39,797 nt of DNA from NCBI GenBank assembly GCA_000830175.1, contig JQIS01000006.1, forward strand, positions 1-39,797, in the 5' to 3' direction. Shown piece after piece: positions 1-7,577 of this stretch. The first letter of the stretch is position 1. The number at the start of each line of letters is the position of its first letter. The translations under genes and the position numbers were made by a program. This stretch comes from Sulfurovum sp. FS08-3. GTDB lineage: Bacteria; Campylobacterota; Campylobacteria; Campylobacterales; Sulfurovaceae. The notes beneath the pieces are model-generated. The model did no database searches, was not told the DNA's origin, and worked only from the letters and a program-made list of their open reading frames with translations.

Positions 1-69
1 AAAAGTGCATTTTTAAATGCTCAATTGTAATCCATCATCGAACATCCAACATCAATAGGTTTATCTCTC

Positions 70-187
70 TTTGCGGTGCTGCTAGAGAGAGGGAAATACC
101 TGGCTCCATTTCGAACCCAGAAGTCAAGCCTCTCATCGCCGATGATACTCTACCCGACGGGTACGGAAAAGTAGGTCAGTGCCGTAT
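70..187 (+). rRNA. rrf: 5S ribosomal RNA
   Basis: The RNA of the large ribosomal subunit. The segment has the standard 5S core (CCATTTCGAACCCAGAAGTC, then AAGC) and a closing helix I: tgcggtgct at 72-80 pairs with agtgccgta at 178-186, nine pairs including G-U pairs. The length of about 115-118 nt is normal. No 23S end can be recognised in the 69 bases before it, so those are probably the 23S-5S spacer. Ends are uncertain by a few bases. Confidence 0.93.
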
Positions 188-546
188 TGAGAATCTTTCT
201 TTTAAACTTCTTATATTTTTAATAATCAATCAGTCAATCTTTAGACAATCAAGCAACTATCTTTCAATATCTTACTTTTTTACTTATTAACCGCATCTTT
301 TTAACTGTAACTTTGCCACATCTTTTTATTAATATTAGTTTTTATATTTTTAGATATAAACCCCTTAACACGATAGCATCAAATCACATTTTACTACTGA
401 TTGCAATATTTTTCTTTGTTCACTTTTTTTTGATGTTACCCACTTCCGAAATGCCATTCTATCTGCATATTTTACAAATACAGAAATGCTTTCTCAAATT
501 CTAAATAAACATTATTGAATCAACCCAATTCTCATTTGTTTCATAC
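188..546. other. AT-rich gene-free spacer after the rRNA operon
   Basis: About 360 bases between the 5S gene and the promoter of the first protein gene. It is T-rich on the plus strand directly after the 5S gene, as expected for the end of an rRNA transcript. A 63-codon open frame at 313-504 has no ribosome binding site, starts at a rare codon and encodes low-complexity Phe/Ile-rich sequence, so I do not call it a gene. Confidence 0.6.
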
Positions 547-552
547 TATAAT
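547..552 (+). promoter_or_regulatory. Probable -10 box for the first DUF1566 gene
   Basis: A perfect TATAAT lies 28 bases before the start codon at 580, inside the near-dyad ACTATAATAGT. No good -35 box is seen at the usual spacing, which is common in Campylobacterota sigma70 promoters. Confidence 0.5.
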
Positions 553-579
553 AGTATCACTATATTTATGGGAGTAATC

Positions 580-1113
580 ATGAAGATTTTATCTATGGTG
601 TTGTTTTTGAGTGTTGTATGTTACGCTGAGTTGCCCATCCTCCAAACAGGGCAGACCAAAGTTTATAGCAGTGGTGATAACGGTACACACCAAACGGGAG
701 CTAAGCGAAGCTATACGAAGCAAGGTGAGGTGGTGATTGATAACACTACAGGGTTGATGTGGCAAAATGAGCCTTATTCCTCGCAAGAGCAAGAGGCAGA
801 AAAGGCAAATACAGAGCATGGAAAAGTCCTTAAATGGGGAAACGCATTCAAGTATTGTGAAGCGTTGGAGCTTGAGGGGTACAGTGATTGGAGATTGCCT
901 AGCTTAAAAGAGCTAAAATCTCTTGTCGATTATTCACGCACCAACCCCTCGATAGATGATAACGTGTTTAAGGTGATGCCCAACTACTATTGGAGTTCTA
1001 CTCTTGACGCCTCGGATGATGCTTACGCTTGGGTTGTCTATTTCAACGATGGTTATGACACTTACGGCCCTAAGGACTCTAGTTATTATGTGCGTTGCGT
1101 GAGAGGACAATAG
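580..1113 (+). CDS. Secreted DUF1566 protein, probable DGR target with C-terminal variable region
   Basis: Exported protein of 177 residues. The ATG at 580 is chosen over the in-frame ATG at 568 because GGAG at 571-574 fits it and a signal peptide then begins with MKILSM and ends near VVCYA. The mature part is a DUF1566 (Lcl C-terminal, C-type-lectin-like) domain with the marker motifs WRLPSLKEL, YWSST and YVRCVRG. DUF1566 proteins are among the known targets of diversity-generating retroelements. The last 41 codons (988-1110) match 102 of 123 bases in the second DUF1566 gene, and every difference could come from a template adenine. A possible avd start and an RT remnant lie downstream on the same strand. 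Ligand and partner are unknown. The DUF1566 call is firm; the DGR-target call rests on the variable-region comparison. Confidence 0.85.
   Translation: MKILSMVLFLSVVCYAELPILQTGQTKVYSSGDNGTHQTGAKRSYTKQGEVVIDNTTGLMWQNEPYSSQEQEAEKANTEHGKVLKWGNAFKYCEALELEGYSDWRLPSLKELKSLVDYSRTNPSIDDNVFKVMPNYYWSSTLDASDDAYAWVVYFNDGYDTYGPKDSSYYVRCVRGQ
988..1110 (+). repeat. DGR variable region 1 (VR1)
   Basis: A 123-bp segment ending just before the stop codon, aligned without gaps to 2686-2808. They share 102 bases, including adenine-free blocks such as gcttgggttgtc and the 3' end gtgcgttgcgtgagaggaca. The 21 differences cluster in codons that would be AAC/AAT-like in a template; 12 have A in one of the two copies and none excludes A in a template. 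The identical 3' end would serve as the initiation-of-homing region. No template copy (TR) is seen in the window. Confidence 0.75.
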
Positions 1114-1140
1114 ATTTGAAAATTTGAAAATTTGAAAAAA
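1113..1140 (+). repeat. Short tandem repeat (tttgaaaa x3)
   Basis: Three consecutive copies of an 8-9 bp unit tttgaaaa(t) directly after the stop codon of the first DUF1566 gene and before the Shine-Dalgarno of the small ORF at 1151. No function can be assigned. Confidence 0.6.
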
Positions 1141-1150
1141 AGGAGGCACG

Positions 1151-1204
1151 ATGCTCTATTTTGAGTTGCCTATCTATCGGGACGGGGTTGGTGGTTTATA
1201 TTGA
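1151..1204 (+). pseudogene. 17-codon ORF, possible start of a DGR accessory (Avd) gene
   Basis: A strong Shine-Dalgarno AGGAGG (1141-1146) precedes an ATG that opens only 17 codons: MLYFELPIYRDGVGGLY. The ELPIYRDG start resembles the N-terminus of four-helix-bundle Avd proteins, which lie between the target gene and the RT in many DGRs. The position, downstream of a DUF1566 target and upstream of an RT remnant, fits. The frame closes just before the first REP pair, so the gene seems to have lost its body there. The identification rests on a few residues and position only; it could be a short leader ORF. Confidence 0.35.
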
Positions 1205-1223
1205 AATGATTGTGCGTTAGGTT

Positions 1224-1292
1224 GTAGCCTCGGCTTTAGCCGAGTTTGAGAGACTCAATAACTTTTAAATGTTCGGCTAAAGCCGAACCTAC
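1224..1292 (+). repeat. REP pair (BIME) copy 1, upstream of the RAYT gene
   Basis: Two inverted REP hairpins face each other. The left is GTAG (1224-1227) plus the palindrome ctcggctttagccgag (1229-1244). The right is gttcggctaaagccgaac (1271-1288) plus CTAC (1289-1292), so read on the minus strand it also starts with GTAG. A GTAG head followed by a hairpin is the standard REP layout recognised by REP-associated tyrosine transposases. Two further copies follow the transposase gene. Confidence 0.85.
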
Positions 1293-1328
1293 GGATGAAC
1301 CTACAGTGATGAGTGGAAGTGAGGAGAT

Positions 1329-1856
1329 ATGCCAAACTATCGTAGAGTTTTTGCAGAGGGTTATAGCTACTTTTTGACTCTTGTGACCTATCGACGCAAT
1401 CCTATTTTGATAGAAAACATTGAGCTATTGCGTCTCAGTTTTGCGTATTCTAAAAACAAGTTTGATTATACTATAGATGCCATTGTGGTACTACCTGAAC
1501 ATTTCCACATGGTTATCACACCTAGCAATGCACAAGAGTATCCCAAAATTGTTCAAAATATCAAATACTATTTTTCCAAACATTGCGATAGTCGTTATTA
1601 TGAGCATCTGATACAATCAACTAGCCGAAACAACGAGCGATACAAACCAATATGGCAAAAGCGATACTACGAACATACGATACGCAATGAGAAGGATTTT
1701 AAAATATATTTTGATTATGTTCATTATAATCCTGTTAAACACCATTTGGTTACAAGAGCCAACGATTGGGAGTTTTCCTCTTTTGGAAGATATGTTGAGC
1801 AGGGTTGTTATGAGATTGATTGGGGTGATTTTGATGAGAGTATTGATTTTGAGTAG
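1329..1856 (+). CDS. REP-associated tyrosine transposase (RAYT, Y1/HUH family)
   Basis: Protein of 175 residues, normal for RAYTs (TnpA_REP, IS200/IS605-like Y1 transposase domain). It has the HUH metal motif EHFHMV (His58, His60) and the tyrosine motif DYVHYNPVKH (Tyr130 most likely catalytic). The family signature W-Q-K-R-Y-Y-E-H-T-I-R-N comes before it, and SSFGRYV and WGDFD after it. RAYTs cut single-stranded REP DNA next to the GTAG head and are usually single-copy, domesticated enzymes. Here the gene is flanked by one REP pair upstream and two downstream. The whole block sits where a DGR would have its avd body, template repeat and RT N-terminus. The gene looks intact. Confidence 0.92.
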   Translation: MPNYRRVFAEGYSYFLTLVTYRRNPILIENIELLRLSFAYSKNKFDYTIDAIVVLPEHFHMVITPSNAQEYPKIVQNIKYYFSKHCDSRYYEHLIQSTSRNNERYKPIWQKRYYEHTIRNEKDFKIYFDYVHYNPVKHHLVTRANDWEFSSFGRYVEQGCYEIDWGDFDESIDFE

Positions 1857-1864
1857 ATTTGATT

Positions 1865-1933
1865 GTAGCCTCGGCTTTAGCCTCGTTTGAAGTATTCAAT
1901 AAGGTTTAATTGTTCGGCTAAAGCCGAACCTAC
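1865..1933 (+). repeat. REP pair (BIME) copy 2
   Basis: Same layout as copy 1: GTAG at 1865-1868, an imperfect left palindrome (gcctcg replaces gccgag in the right arm), a spacer of about 30 bp, then gttcggctaaagccgaac (1912-1929) and CTAC (1930-1933). It begins 8 bases after the RAYT stop codon. Confidence 0.82.
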
Positions 1934-1970
1934 GGTTGAACCTACAAAAATTATTAAATGTAAAATAATT

Positions 1971-2039
1971 GTAGCCTCGGCTTTAGCCGAGTTTGAGATA
2001 TGCAATAGGGTTTAAGTGTTCGGCTAAAGCCGAACCTAC
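1971..2039 (+). repeat. REP pair (BIME) copy 3
   Basis: GTAG at 1971-1974, ctcggctttagccgag at 1976-1991, gttcggctaaagccgaac at 2018-2035, CTAC at 2036-2039. Unit length of 69 bp equals copies 1 and 2. It lies directly before the reverse-transcriptase remnant. Confidence 0.85.
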
Positions 2040-2057
2040 GGATGAACTATTTTTTAG

Positions 2058-2441
2058 AAAAACAAAGGGCATTTAAAAGCAATTTTAAAAGAGATTAAAA
2101 GCTATTTATGGGATAATCTAGCATTAAGTTTGCGTGAAGATGTCAAGATTAGGCGAAATCGTGAGGGTTTGGATTTTTTGGGCTATATTGTGCGACCCCA
2201 TTATGTGCTGGTGCGTAGTCGCGTGGTCAATAACTACAAGCAAAAAAAAGCCAAATATATCGACAAGTATGAGAGCCTAGAGGGTCTAACCAAAGAGGAT
2301 ACAAGGCAGTTTAAAAGTGTCAATGCATCGTTTGTGGGGCATTGTAAACACGCCAATAGCTATAATTTAATCCAAAAGATAGGAGTGATAAAAGACGATG
2401 AGAATTATTTTAGGTATTTTAGTCATTTTGAATCTACTTAA
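2058..2441 (+). pseudogene. C-terminal remnant of a DGR-type reverse transcriptase
   Basis: The frame is open from 2058 to the stop at 2439-2441 (127 codons), but its only possible starts are internal, for example TTG at 2130. The sequence IRRNREGLDFLGYIVRPHYV and the following basic stretch RSRVVNNYKQKKAKY are the thumb and C-terminal part of DGR-type reverse transcriptases, where a LGY-[IR]-x-P motif follows the palm domain. The palm with its YxDD active site is missing; the REP block stands where it should be. The end overlaps the next gene by 44 bases, suggesting the second target was once translated after the RT. It cannot be catalytic. A related group II-like RT is less likely given the neighbouring variable regions. 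Confidence 0.75.
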
Positions 2442-3756
2442 TGCCGATTTGATACGAGACCATACCAAAGAGGTGGTCGAGGATAGAAGCAATAATTTGG
2501 TATGGCAAGACAATAGTGAGGTAAAAACAATCAAAAAAGATTGGCAAGGTGCAATAGCGTACTGCAAAGGTTTGGGCGATGGTTGGCGACTGCCTAGCTT
2601 CAATGAACTCTACTCTATCACGGAGCATAGCAAAAAATCTCCTGCTATAAGCAGTGCATTTGAAAATGTTTCTACCGATGATTGGTATTGGAGTTCGACG
2701 ACTTACGCCTCGGCTGATGCGCACGCTTGGGTTGTCTCTTTCCACAATGGGAATGACGGTTACAACCATGAGGACTCTAGTGATTCTGTGCGTTGCGTGA
2801 GAGGACAATCGTTTGAGGATTTGACAAAGACGCAAGGGAGTGATACAGTCTCTAAGGGTAATATTGAAACCTTTACACTCTTTTTGAGACGTAATCTAAA
2901 CGAAACGGCAACGCATTTGAAAATGACTTACAATGAGCTTAAGCAATACATTTGGGAGACGAAGCGTATGGCACTCGTGATTGGTATCAATGATTATTCG
3001 CAAGATAGAAATGGATTTGACTCATTGCCTACATCGGTCAAAGATGCACAAGATATGCACGATTATTTAAAAAATGATTTGAAGTTTGACAAGGTGATAC
3101 TGCTCATCAATCGCAATGCAACCGTACAAAACATTAATAACGCTATCGATATACTCAATATACTTGCAAATGGAAACGATAGCAACAATGATATAGTTTT
3201 TTATTACTCTGGACACGGCGAACAATTCAATGATTCACCGCGTATTGTCCCCTATGATGGCAAAACGCAAAGTGCCAATCTTCCAAAGATGGTTGATATC
3301 GTGGGCAATGTCGTTAGGGATCGCTTTAAGCATCGATTGTTTATTTTTGATTCGTGCTATAGTGGGAATATCGACGAAATTTCGTCGGATATTGTCGTGA
3401 TGAGTCCAGACAAAGAGAGAGAGTTGAAGCAAAAAGTCTCATCTATCACCAAAGAGAATATTGCTACAGCGATGTATTATAATGGTACACATATTTTGAC
3501 CTCCTCATCGCAAAATCAATTGGCTCAAGCATCGCCTACAAGATGGGGTGGAAACAGTCTGTTTACCCACTATTTACTCAAAGGTATCAAAGAAAAAAGA
3601 GCTGATAGTACACCCGATGGAGTCATTACATTGCCTGAGATTTGGAATTATTTACGAGACAATATCAGCCATGAGCAACAAAAACCAGTCTTGAAAGACT
3701 ACCCGTTTGGTCAAACATGGCGTGGTGAATTTATGTTTTATAAAAAGGAGCAGTAG
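2398..3756 (+). CDS. DUF1566-caspase fusion: secreted peptidase C14 with internal DGR variable region
   Basis: Protein of 452 residues. Residues 1-16 form a signal peptide (MRIILGILVILNLLNA). Residues about 20-138 are a DUF1566 lectin-like domain (WRLPSFNEL, YWSSTT, SVRCVRGQ). Residues about 190-445 are a caspase-like peptidase C14 domain with the catalytic pair intact: His273 in YYSGHGE and Cys320 in FDSCYSGN. AGGAG at 2381-2385 precedes the ATG. The variable region is internal (codons 97-137), so diversification would change a recognition domain placed before a protease. Usual DGR targets carry it at the C-terminus. The stop overlaps the GTG of a membrane-protein gene by one base, so the two are probably co-translated. 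Inferred role: ligand-triggered protease outside the cytoplasm. Substrate unknown. Confidence 0.88.
   Translation: MRIILGILVILNLLNADLIRDHTKEVVEDRSNNLVWQDNSEVKTIKKDWQGAIAYCKGLGDGWRLPSFNELYSITEHSKKSPAISSAFENVSTDDWYWSSTTYASADAHAWVVSFHNGNDGYNHEDSSDSVRCVRGQSFEDLTKTQGSDTVSKGNIETFTLFLRRNLNETATHLKMTYNELKQYIWETKRMALVIGINDYSQDRNGFDSLPTSVKDAQDMHDYLKNDLKFDKVILLINRNATVQNINNAIDILNILANGNDSNNDIVFYYSGHGEQFNDSPRIVPYDGKTQSANLPKMVDIVGNVVRDRFKHRLFIFDSCYSGNIDEISSDIVVMSPDKERELKQKVSSITKENIATAMYYNGTHILTSSSQNQLAQASPTRWGGNSLFTHYLLKGIKEKRADSTPDGVITLPEIWNYLRDNISHEQQKPVLKDYPFGQTWRGEFMFYKKEQ
2686..2808 (+). repeat. DGR variable region 2 (VR2), internal to the caspase fusion
   Basis: 123 bp aligned without gaps to 988-1110. 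The codon pairs differ at 18 codons, 21 bases, spread across the lectin-like loop residues. Outside this segment the two genes have diverged strongly even in conserved parts of the same domain. Homology ends sharply after gaggacaat, where gene 1 stops and gene 2 continues into the caspase part. Confidence 0.75.
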
Positions 3757-4214
3757 TGGGAGCTTTTATTGTACTCTCTATCGTAGCATTGATAGGGGCA
3801 TGGGCGATACGCTTTGGCAATAGGGCGGTATCGATAGGATTGTTTGTTGCGTTGATAGCTGCTGCATTTGGTGTTGTGTATATCCTCTACGGTGATATTG
3901 TATCCAAAGGGGTAGAGCTAAGTATTTGGGATAATTTAGGGATGTTTGTCTCAATGCTAACAGGTATGAGTGCCAAATACTTTTTTGATGAGTTTGACAA
4001 AGAGGATTATCGCTTTGAGATTCGCAAATTTGTCAAACCTCTTTGGGTTGCGCCGATTGTTTTTTTGGTTACTTATGTACTCATCGATGTGCCAAAACTT
4101 CTCTCTATTGGTACACTTACTATCTTGAAGATTTACCTACTCTCTTTTACCAATGGCTTTTTTTGGGCATTTTGGCTTGATAGAGTCAAGAAAAAAGTTG
4201 AAAGCAGTGAGTGA
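3756..4214 (+). CDS. Multi-pass membrane protein paired with the caspase fusion
   Basis: Protein of 152 residues with about four or five hydrophobic segments: two in residues 1-50, one weak near 62-75 and two in 92-145. The GTG start at 3756 shares a base with the TAG of the caspase gene, with AAAGGAG at 3744-3750 inside the upstream gene. No family is recognised. A conserved-looking cytoplasmic loop (FDEFDKEDYRFEIRKFVK) connects the halves. Tight coupling suggests the two proteins work together, for example as membrane target, anchor or effector of the protease. That is inference from gene order only. Confidence 0.75.
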   Translation: MGAFIVLSIVALIGAWAIRFGNRAVSIGLFVALIAAAFGVVYILYGDIVSKGVELSIWDNLGMFVSMLTGMSAKYFFDEFDKEDYRFEIRKFVKPLWVAPIVFLVTYVLIDVPKLLSIGTLTILKIYLLSFTNGFFWAFWLDRVKKKVESSE

Positions 4215-4312
4215 GGGGCATATTTGGCTAGGGGTATCAAAGCGTTGATTTTGAGCCGTGTCATTAATTAAATCTTTGTATAATTTGAAAATTTATTTTT
4301 AAAGGAGGATGT

Positions 4313-6064
4313 ATGAGGTTTTTGAAATGGCTTATAGCATTGATGACTTTTGGTGTGTTGGTGTGGGGAGCTACCAAAGAGGAGGAGGTTGATGATTGGG
4401 ACTACAACGCTACGGAGGTAGTTGAAGATAGTTACAATGGAAAAGGGCTAGTGATGCCTGCTGTTGTCTCTTCTGTTGCTCCGGCTCCTATGATGGAAGC
4501 CTCTCGTGCGATGAGTAAAACGATTGGTTTTTCGGTGGGGGGTGCTAAAGATACGAATAATTTCTTTGAAAATATCAAAAACGGTTATTTGCCAAAGCTT
4601 AGCTCTATTACCTATGAGGGGCAGTTTTACAGCCACTATTTTGATACGGGGATTGGGTTGGGCGAGTGTAAAGTACTCTTTTGTCCCTCTTATTCCAAAG
4701 CTGTTGCCAAAAATATCTTCACCGATAAAAATGAATATTATTTAAGCGTAGGGCTTAATTCGGGAGTCAAAGAGAGTGATTTTGCACGCAAAAAGCTCAA
4801 TTTGGTAGTCGTATTGGATATTTCGGGTTCTATGGGAAGTCGATTTGATAGCTACTACTACGACAATAGAGGCAAAAAGCAACATGCCAACAGTGACAAA
4901 AGCAAAATGCAAATCGCCAATCGTAGTATTGTGGAGATGATAAAACACCTCAAAAATGAGGATCGTTTGGGTGTCGTACTCTTCGACGATAGGGCGTACA
5001 GTGCCAAGCCCTTGCGTGAAATAGCCAAAAGCAATATGAAGATGATTCAAAAACATATTTTGGATTTGCGTGAAAGAGGAGGTACGAATTGGAGCGAGGG
5101 ATACGCCAAGGGAGTTGAGCTTTTTTCAAAAGTAGAGCTTAACGATAGGGCTTATGAAAACCGTATTATCTTTATCACCGATGCCATGCCCAATAGCGGA
5201 GAGCTAAGCCAAGAGGGGCTTTTTGGTATGGCAAAACGTGCTGCACAAGAGGGAATCTATACTACGTTTATCGGCGTAGGAGTTGATTTTAATAACGATT
5301 TGGTGGAGTATGTCTCCAAAACCAAAGGAGCAAACTACTTCTCCATCCACTCCGACAAAGAGTTTAGAAAAGTATTGGCTAGTGAGTTTGAGTATATGGT
5401 AACGCCACTTGTATTTGACCTCAAACTTAATCTCAAAAGCTCTGGCTATAAGATTGTTGATGTTTATGGCTCACCCAATGCCAATAAATCAACGGGTACT
5501 TTAATGGAGATTGATACTCTCTTCCCCTCTAAAAGCTCCAATGAAAAAGTCAAAGGGGGCGTGGTATTGCTCAAACTTGAAAAAACAAGCAACGCCCAAG
5601 ATATTGAGCTAGAAGTAAGCTATAAAAACCGTGAGGGCAAAAGCTTTGAGACACGTCAAAGTATCACCTTTGAGGGCAAAGAGGTAAGATACGACAATAG
5701 CGGTATCGCCAAAGCGATTTTGGTAAGCAACTACGTCTCATTGATGAAAAATTGGCTACTTGATGCCCGTGCGGGATGCAACGATAAAGTAGAGTATCTT
5801 GAACATCAACCCGACTTCACAAAGCGTCACTGTATCTCTAGTCCAGAAAATATGCCCTACTACCCGCATGTGAGTGAGTGGGAGAAAAAATCGTGCAAAC
5901 TAAGCGTTAGTGAGGGGTATCACAATCTCTTGAGTCTCTTTAGAAAACATTTTGCGACTCAAATGGAGCAGTTGGATGATAAGAGCCTCAAAGAGGAGCT
6001 TAAAGTGCTTGATTATCTTATCAAGTCTAGCAAACAAAGCGACGATTGGGAGTTTAAGCAATAA
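4313..6064 (+). CDS. Secreted von Willebrand factor A domain protein
   Basis: Protein of 583 residues with an N-terminal signal or anchor segment (residues 1-20). The VWA domain spans about 160-360, with a complete metal-ion (MIDAS) motif DISGSM at 169-174, a conserved Thr in the GGTNWSEG loop and the strand IIFITDAMPN. A beta-rich region and an alpha-helical C-terminus with four or five cysteines follow (about 480-583). The layout resembles YfbK-type VWA proteins of the cell envelope. AAAGGAGG precedes the ATG by 5 bases. The gene lies 98 bp after the caspase/membrane pair on the same strand; a functional link is possible but unproven. Its last 11 bases overlap the end of the convergent exchanger gene. 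Confidence 0.85.
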   Translation: MRFLKWLIALMTFGVLVWGATKEEEVDDWDYNATEVVEDSYNGKGLVMPAVVSSVAPAPMMEASRAMSKTIGFSVGGAKDTNNFFENIKNGYLPKLSSITYEGQFYSHYFDTGIGLGECKVLFCPSYSKAVAKNIFTDKNEYYLSVGLNSGVKESDFARKKLNLVVVLDISGSMGSRFDSYYYDNRGKKQHANSDKSKMQIANRSIVEMIKHLKNEDRLGVVLFDDRAYSAKPLREIAKSNMKMIQKHILDLRERGGTNWSEGYAKGVELFSKVELNDRAYENRIIFITDAMPNSGELSQEGLFGMAKRAAQEGIYTTFIGVGVDFNNDLVEYVSKTKGANYFSIHSDKEFRKVLASEFEYMVTPLVFDLKLNLKSSGYKIVDVYGSPNANKSTGTLMEIDTLFPSKSSNEKVKGGVVLLKLEKTSNAQDIELEVSYKNREGKSFETRQSITFEGKEVRYDNSGIAKAILVSNYVSLMKNWLLDARAGCNDKVEYLEHQPDFTKRHCISSPENMPYYPHVSEWEKKSCKLSVSEGYHNLLSLFRKHFATQMEQLDDKSLKEELKVLDYLIKSSKQSDDWEFKQ

Positions 6065-6989
6065 AGCGTAGCAGTCTCTCTATGTAAAGTATCACAATCA
6101 AAAAGAGACAAAGCGCAATAAGGCGGTTGTAACTGCGTGTCAAAACCATTGCAACCACCATCAACGAACTCAAAATCATTACACCCAAATCAAAAAGATG
6201 CACCGTAAAGTCAAATACAATAGGAGTAGCCAAAGCACTTAATGCTACTACAAGCGTTAGATTGGAGATGGTAGAACCCAAAATATTGGCAATAGCAATC
6301 TCAGCTTTGTTGCGATAGACCGCCAAAATAGTAAGTATCAAATCGGGCAGTGCTGTAGCTACGGCTATCATCATAACTCCACTGTGCCATCTATCAAGAT
6401 GTAGCCTTGTGGCAATATCCGTGACGCTATCGACGCTAAAAATTGCCCCAACGATAAGCAAAGCGACTCCGCCAACCAAAAGAAAAAGTGCCACAGGAAG
6501 CGTAAGGGCGTTTTGAAGTATCTCTTGCAAAAACTCTCCACGTTTTTTGTGTCTATCTTCAAAGAGAGAAAGAATGTAAAAACCCGTCAATGCCAAAAGC
6601 ACAAAGGCATCAAAATAGCCAATTGCACTATCGCTAATGACCAAAACAAAGAGTATAAGCGTTGCCAAAAGCCACAAAGCATCTTTTTTGAAAAAATCTC
6701 GCTCAATCTTAGTGGATTTTGAAAAGACAAAGATAGAGCCAAAAATGAGTGTAACATTTAAAATCGAACTGCCAATCAGTGTTGCCATTGCCATCTCTAC
6801 TTTGCCTTGCGTGTTGGCACTTAGGGCTATGCTCATCTCTGGTAGGGATGTACCCAATGCTACCAAAAATGCCCCTACGACAAAATGTGACGCATTGAGC
6901 CTTAGTGCCAAAGCATTGGAAGAGCGTATGACCATATCGGCTCCTGCAATCAAAATAGCAATGGAGATAACAAAAATCAAAAAATCCAT
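6054..6989 (-). CDS. Calcium/sodium antiporter, CaCA family (YrbG-like)
   Basis: Inner-membrane cation exchanger of 311 residues with about ten hydrophobic segments. The two inverted alpha repeats are visible: GAFLVALGTSLPEMSIALSA near residues 39-58 with GSSILNVTLI following, and MMIAVATALPDLILTILAV near 207-225 with GSTISNLTLV. The acidic residues of the repeats (Glu in TSLPE, Asp in TALPD) are the usual ion ligands. Length is normal for bacterial YrbG-type exchangers. Its ATG follows the ybeY stop directly, so the two form an operon. The 3' end overlaps the VWA gene by 11 bases in convergent orientation. The ion specificity cannot be read from sequence. Confidence 0.9.
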   Translation of the reverse strand: MDFLIFVISIAILIAGADMVIRSSNALALRLNASHFVVGAFLVALGTSLPEMSIALSANTQGKVEMAMATLIGSSILNVTLIFGSIFVFSKSTKIERDFFKKDALWLLATLILFVLVISDSAIGYFDAFVLLALTGFYILSLFEDRHKKRGEFLQEILQNALTLPVALFLLVGGVALLIVGAIFSVDSVTDIATRLHLDRWHSGVMMIAVATALPDLILTILAVYRNKAEIAIANILGSTISNLTLVVALSALATPIVFDFTVHLFDLGVMILSSLMVVAMVLTRSYNRLIALCLFLIVILYIERLLRFIA

Positions 6990-7412
6990 CTACTCCTCCG
7001 TACGTACTATCAAAGAGTTGGGCAATCCAAATTGCTCTATTAACGCCTCCTCTTTGGCTCTCATCTCTCCATTATCTATCTCGTGATCATAGCCTAGTAG
7101 ATGCAAAACTCCGTGGATAAAGAGCAAGGCTATCTCATCTTGAAGCGAGTGTCCTAATGTTTGAGCTACCTCTTGAGCTGTCTCAATACTTATCACGACA
7201 CTTCCTAGGGGCATAAAATCAAAGTCTCTCACCAACGGGAAGCTTAATACATCGGTGGGTTTATCTATCCCTCTATGCTCCAAATTGAGTAGGGCAATAG
7301 TGGGGTTGTCGCATAAAACAAGCTCTACTTCTGCGGCGCTTAGGTTCTCTAGTAGCTCTTCCAAAACATCAATGTTTACATTATTATGGGTTTGATTATC
7401 TAAAGTTATCAT
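6990..7412 (-). CDS. ybeY: Endoribonuclease YbeY (16S rRNA maturation)
   Basis: Zinc-dependent single-strand endoribonuclease, involved in 3' processing of 16S rRNA and ribosome quality control in studied bacteria. Protein of 140 residues with the family motif HGVLHLLGYDH at 100-110; His100, His104 and His110 bind zinc. The upstream family block PTDVLSFPL is at 52-60. Length is normal. The stop codon abuts the ATG of the exchanger gene. Confidence 0.95.
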   Translation of the reverse strand: MITLDNQTHNNVNIDVLEELLENLSAAEVELVLCDNPTIALLNLEHRGIDKPTDVLSFPLVRDFDFMPLGSVVISIETAQEVAQTLGHSLQDEIALLFIHGVLHLLGYDHEIDNGEMRAKEEALIEQFGLPNSLIVRTEE

Positions 7413-7523
7413 AAATAAAATAGTAGCACAATATAGTTTTAAAGTAGTTTATGATGGGATTTTGAAGCCAATATTGAGAGAAAATAATATTTATGAAGTA
7501 AGATAAAATATAATAAAAAATAG

Positions 7524-7529
7524 TATAAT
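7524..7529 (+). promoter_or_regulatory. Probable -10 box for the clostripain-family gene
   Basis: Perfect TATAAT in an A-rich stretch 49 bases before the ATG at 7578. The leader behind it contains the small hairpin aaggc-ttt-gcctt (7539-7551). Confidence 0.5.
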
Positions 7530-7577
7530 TTCAATCTCAAGGCTTTGCCTTAAACTTTATCTTAAAGGATTTATACT

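Noticed and set aside
313-504. 63-codon plus-strand ORF after the 5S gene
   Set aside because: Rare start codon, no ribosome binding site, Phe/Ile-rich translation of AT-rich spacer.
1224-2039. CRISPR array
   Set aside because: Repeats are paired inverted hairpins with GTAG heads, few and unevenly spaced; no spacers of uniform length and no cas genes.
1865-2130. DGR template repeat expected between target and RT
   Set aside because: I compared the spacer with the variable regions; it contains only REP pairs and the RT remnant, no third copy of the 123-bp segment.
2130-2441. Independent 103-residue gene starting at TTG 2130
   Set aside because: The homologous frame is open upstream to 2058 and lacks a ribosome binding site at 2130; it is a truncated RT.
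6637-7086. 149-codon plus-strand ORF
   Set aside because: Lies antisense across the exchanger and ybeY genes, both with clear family motifs.
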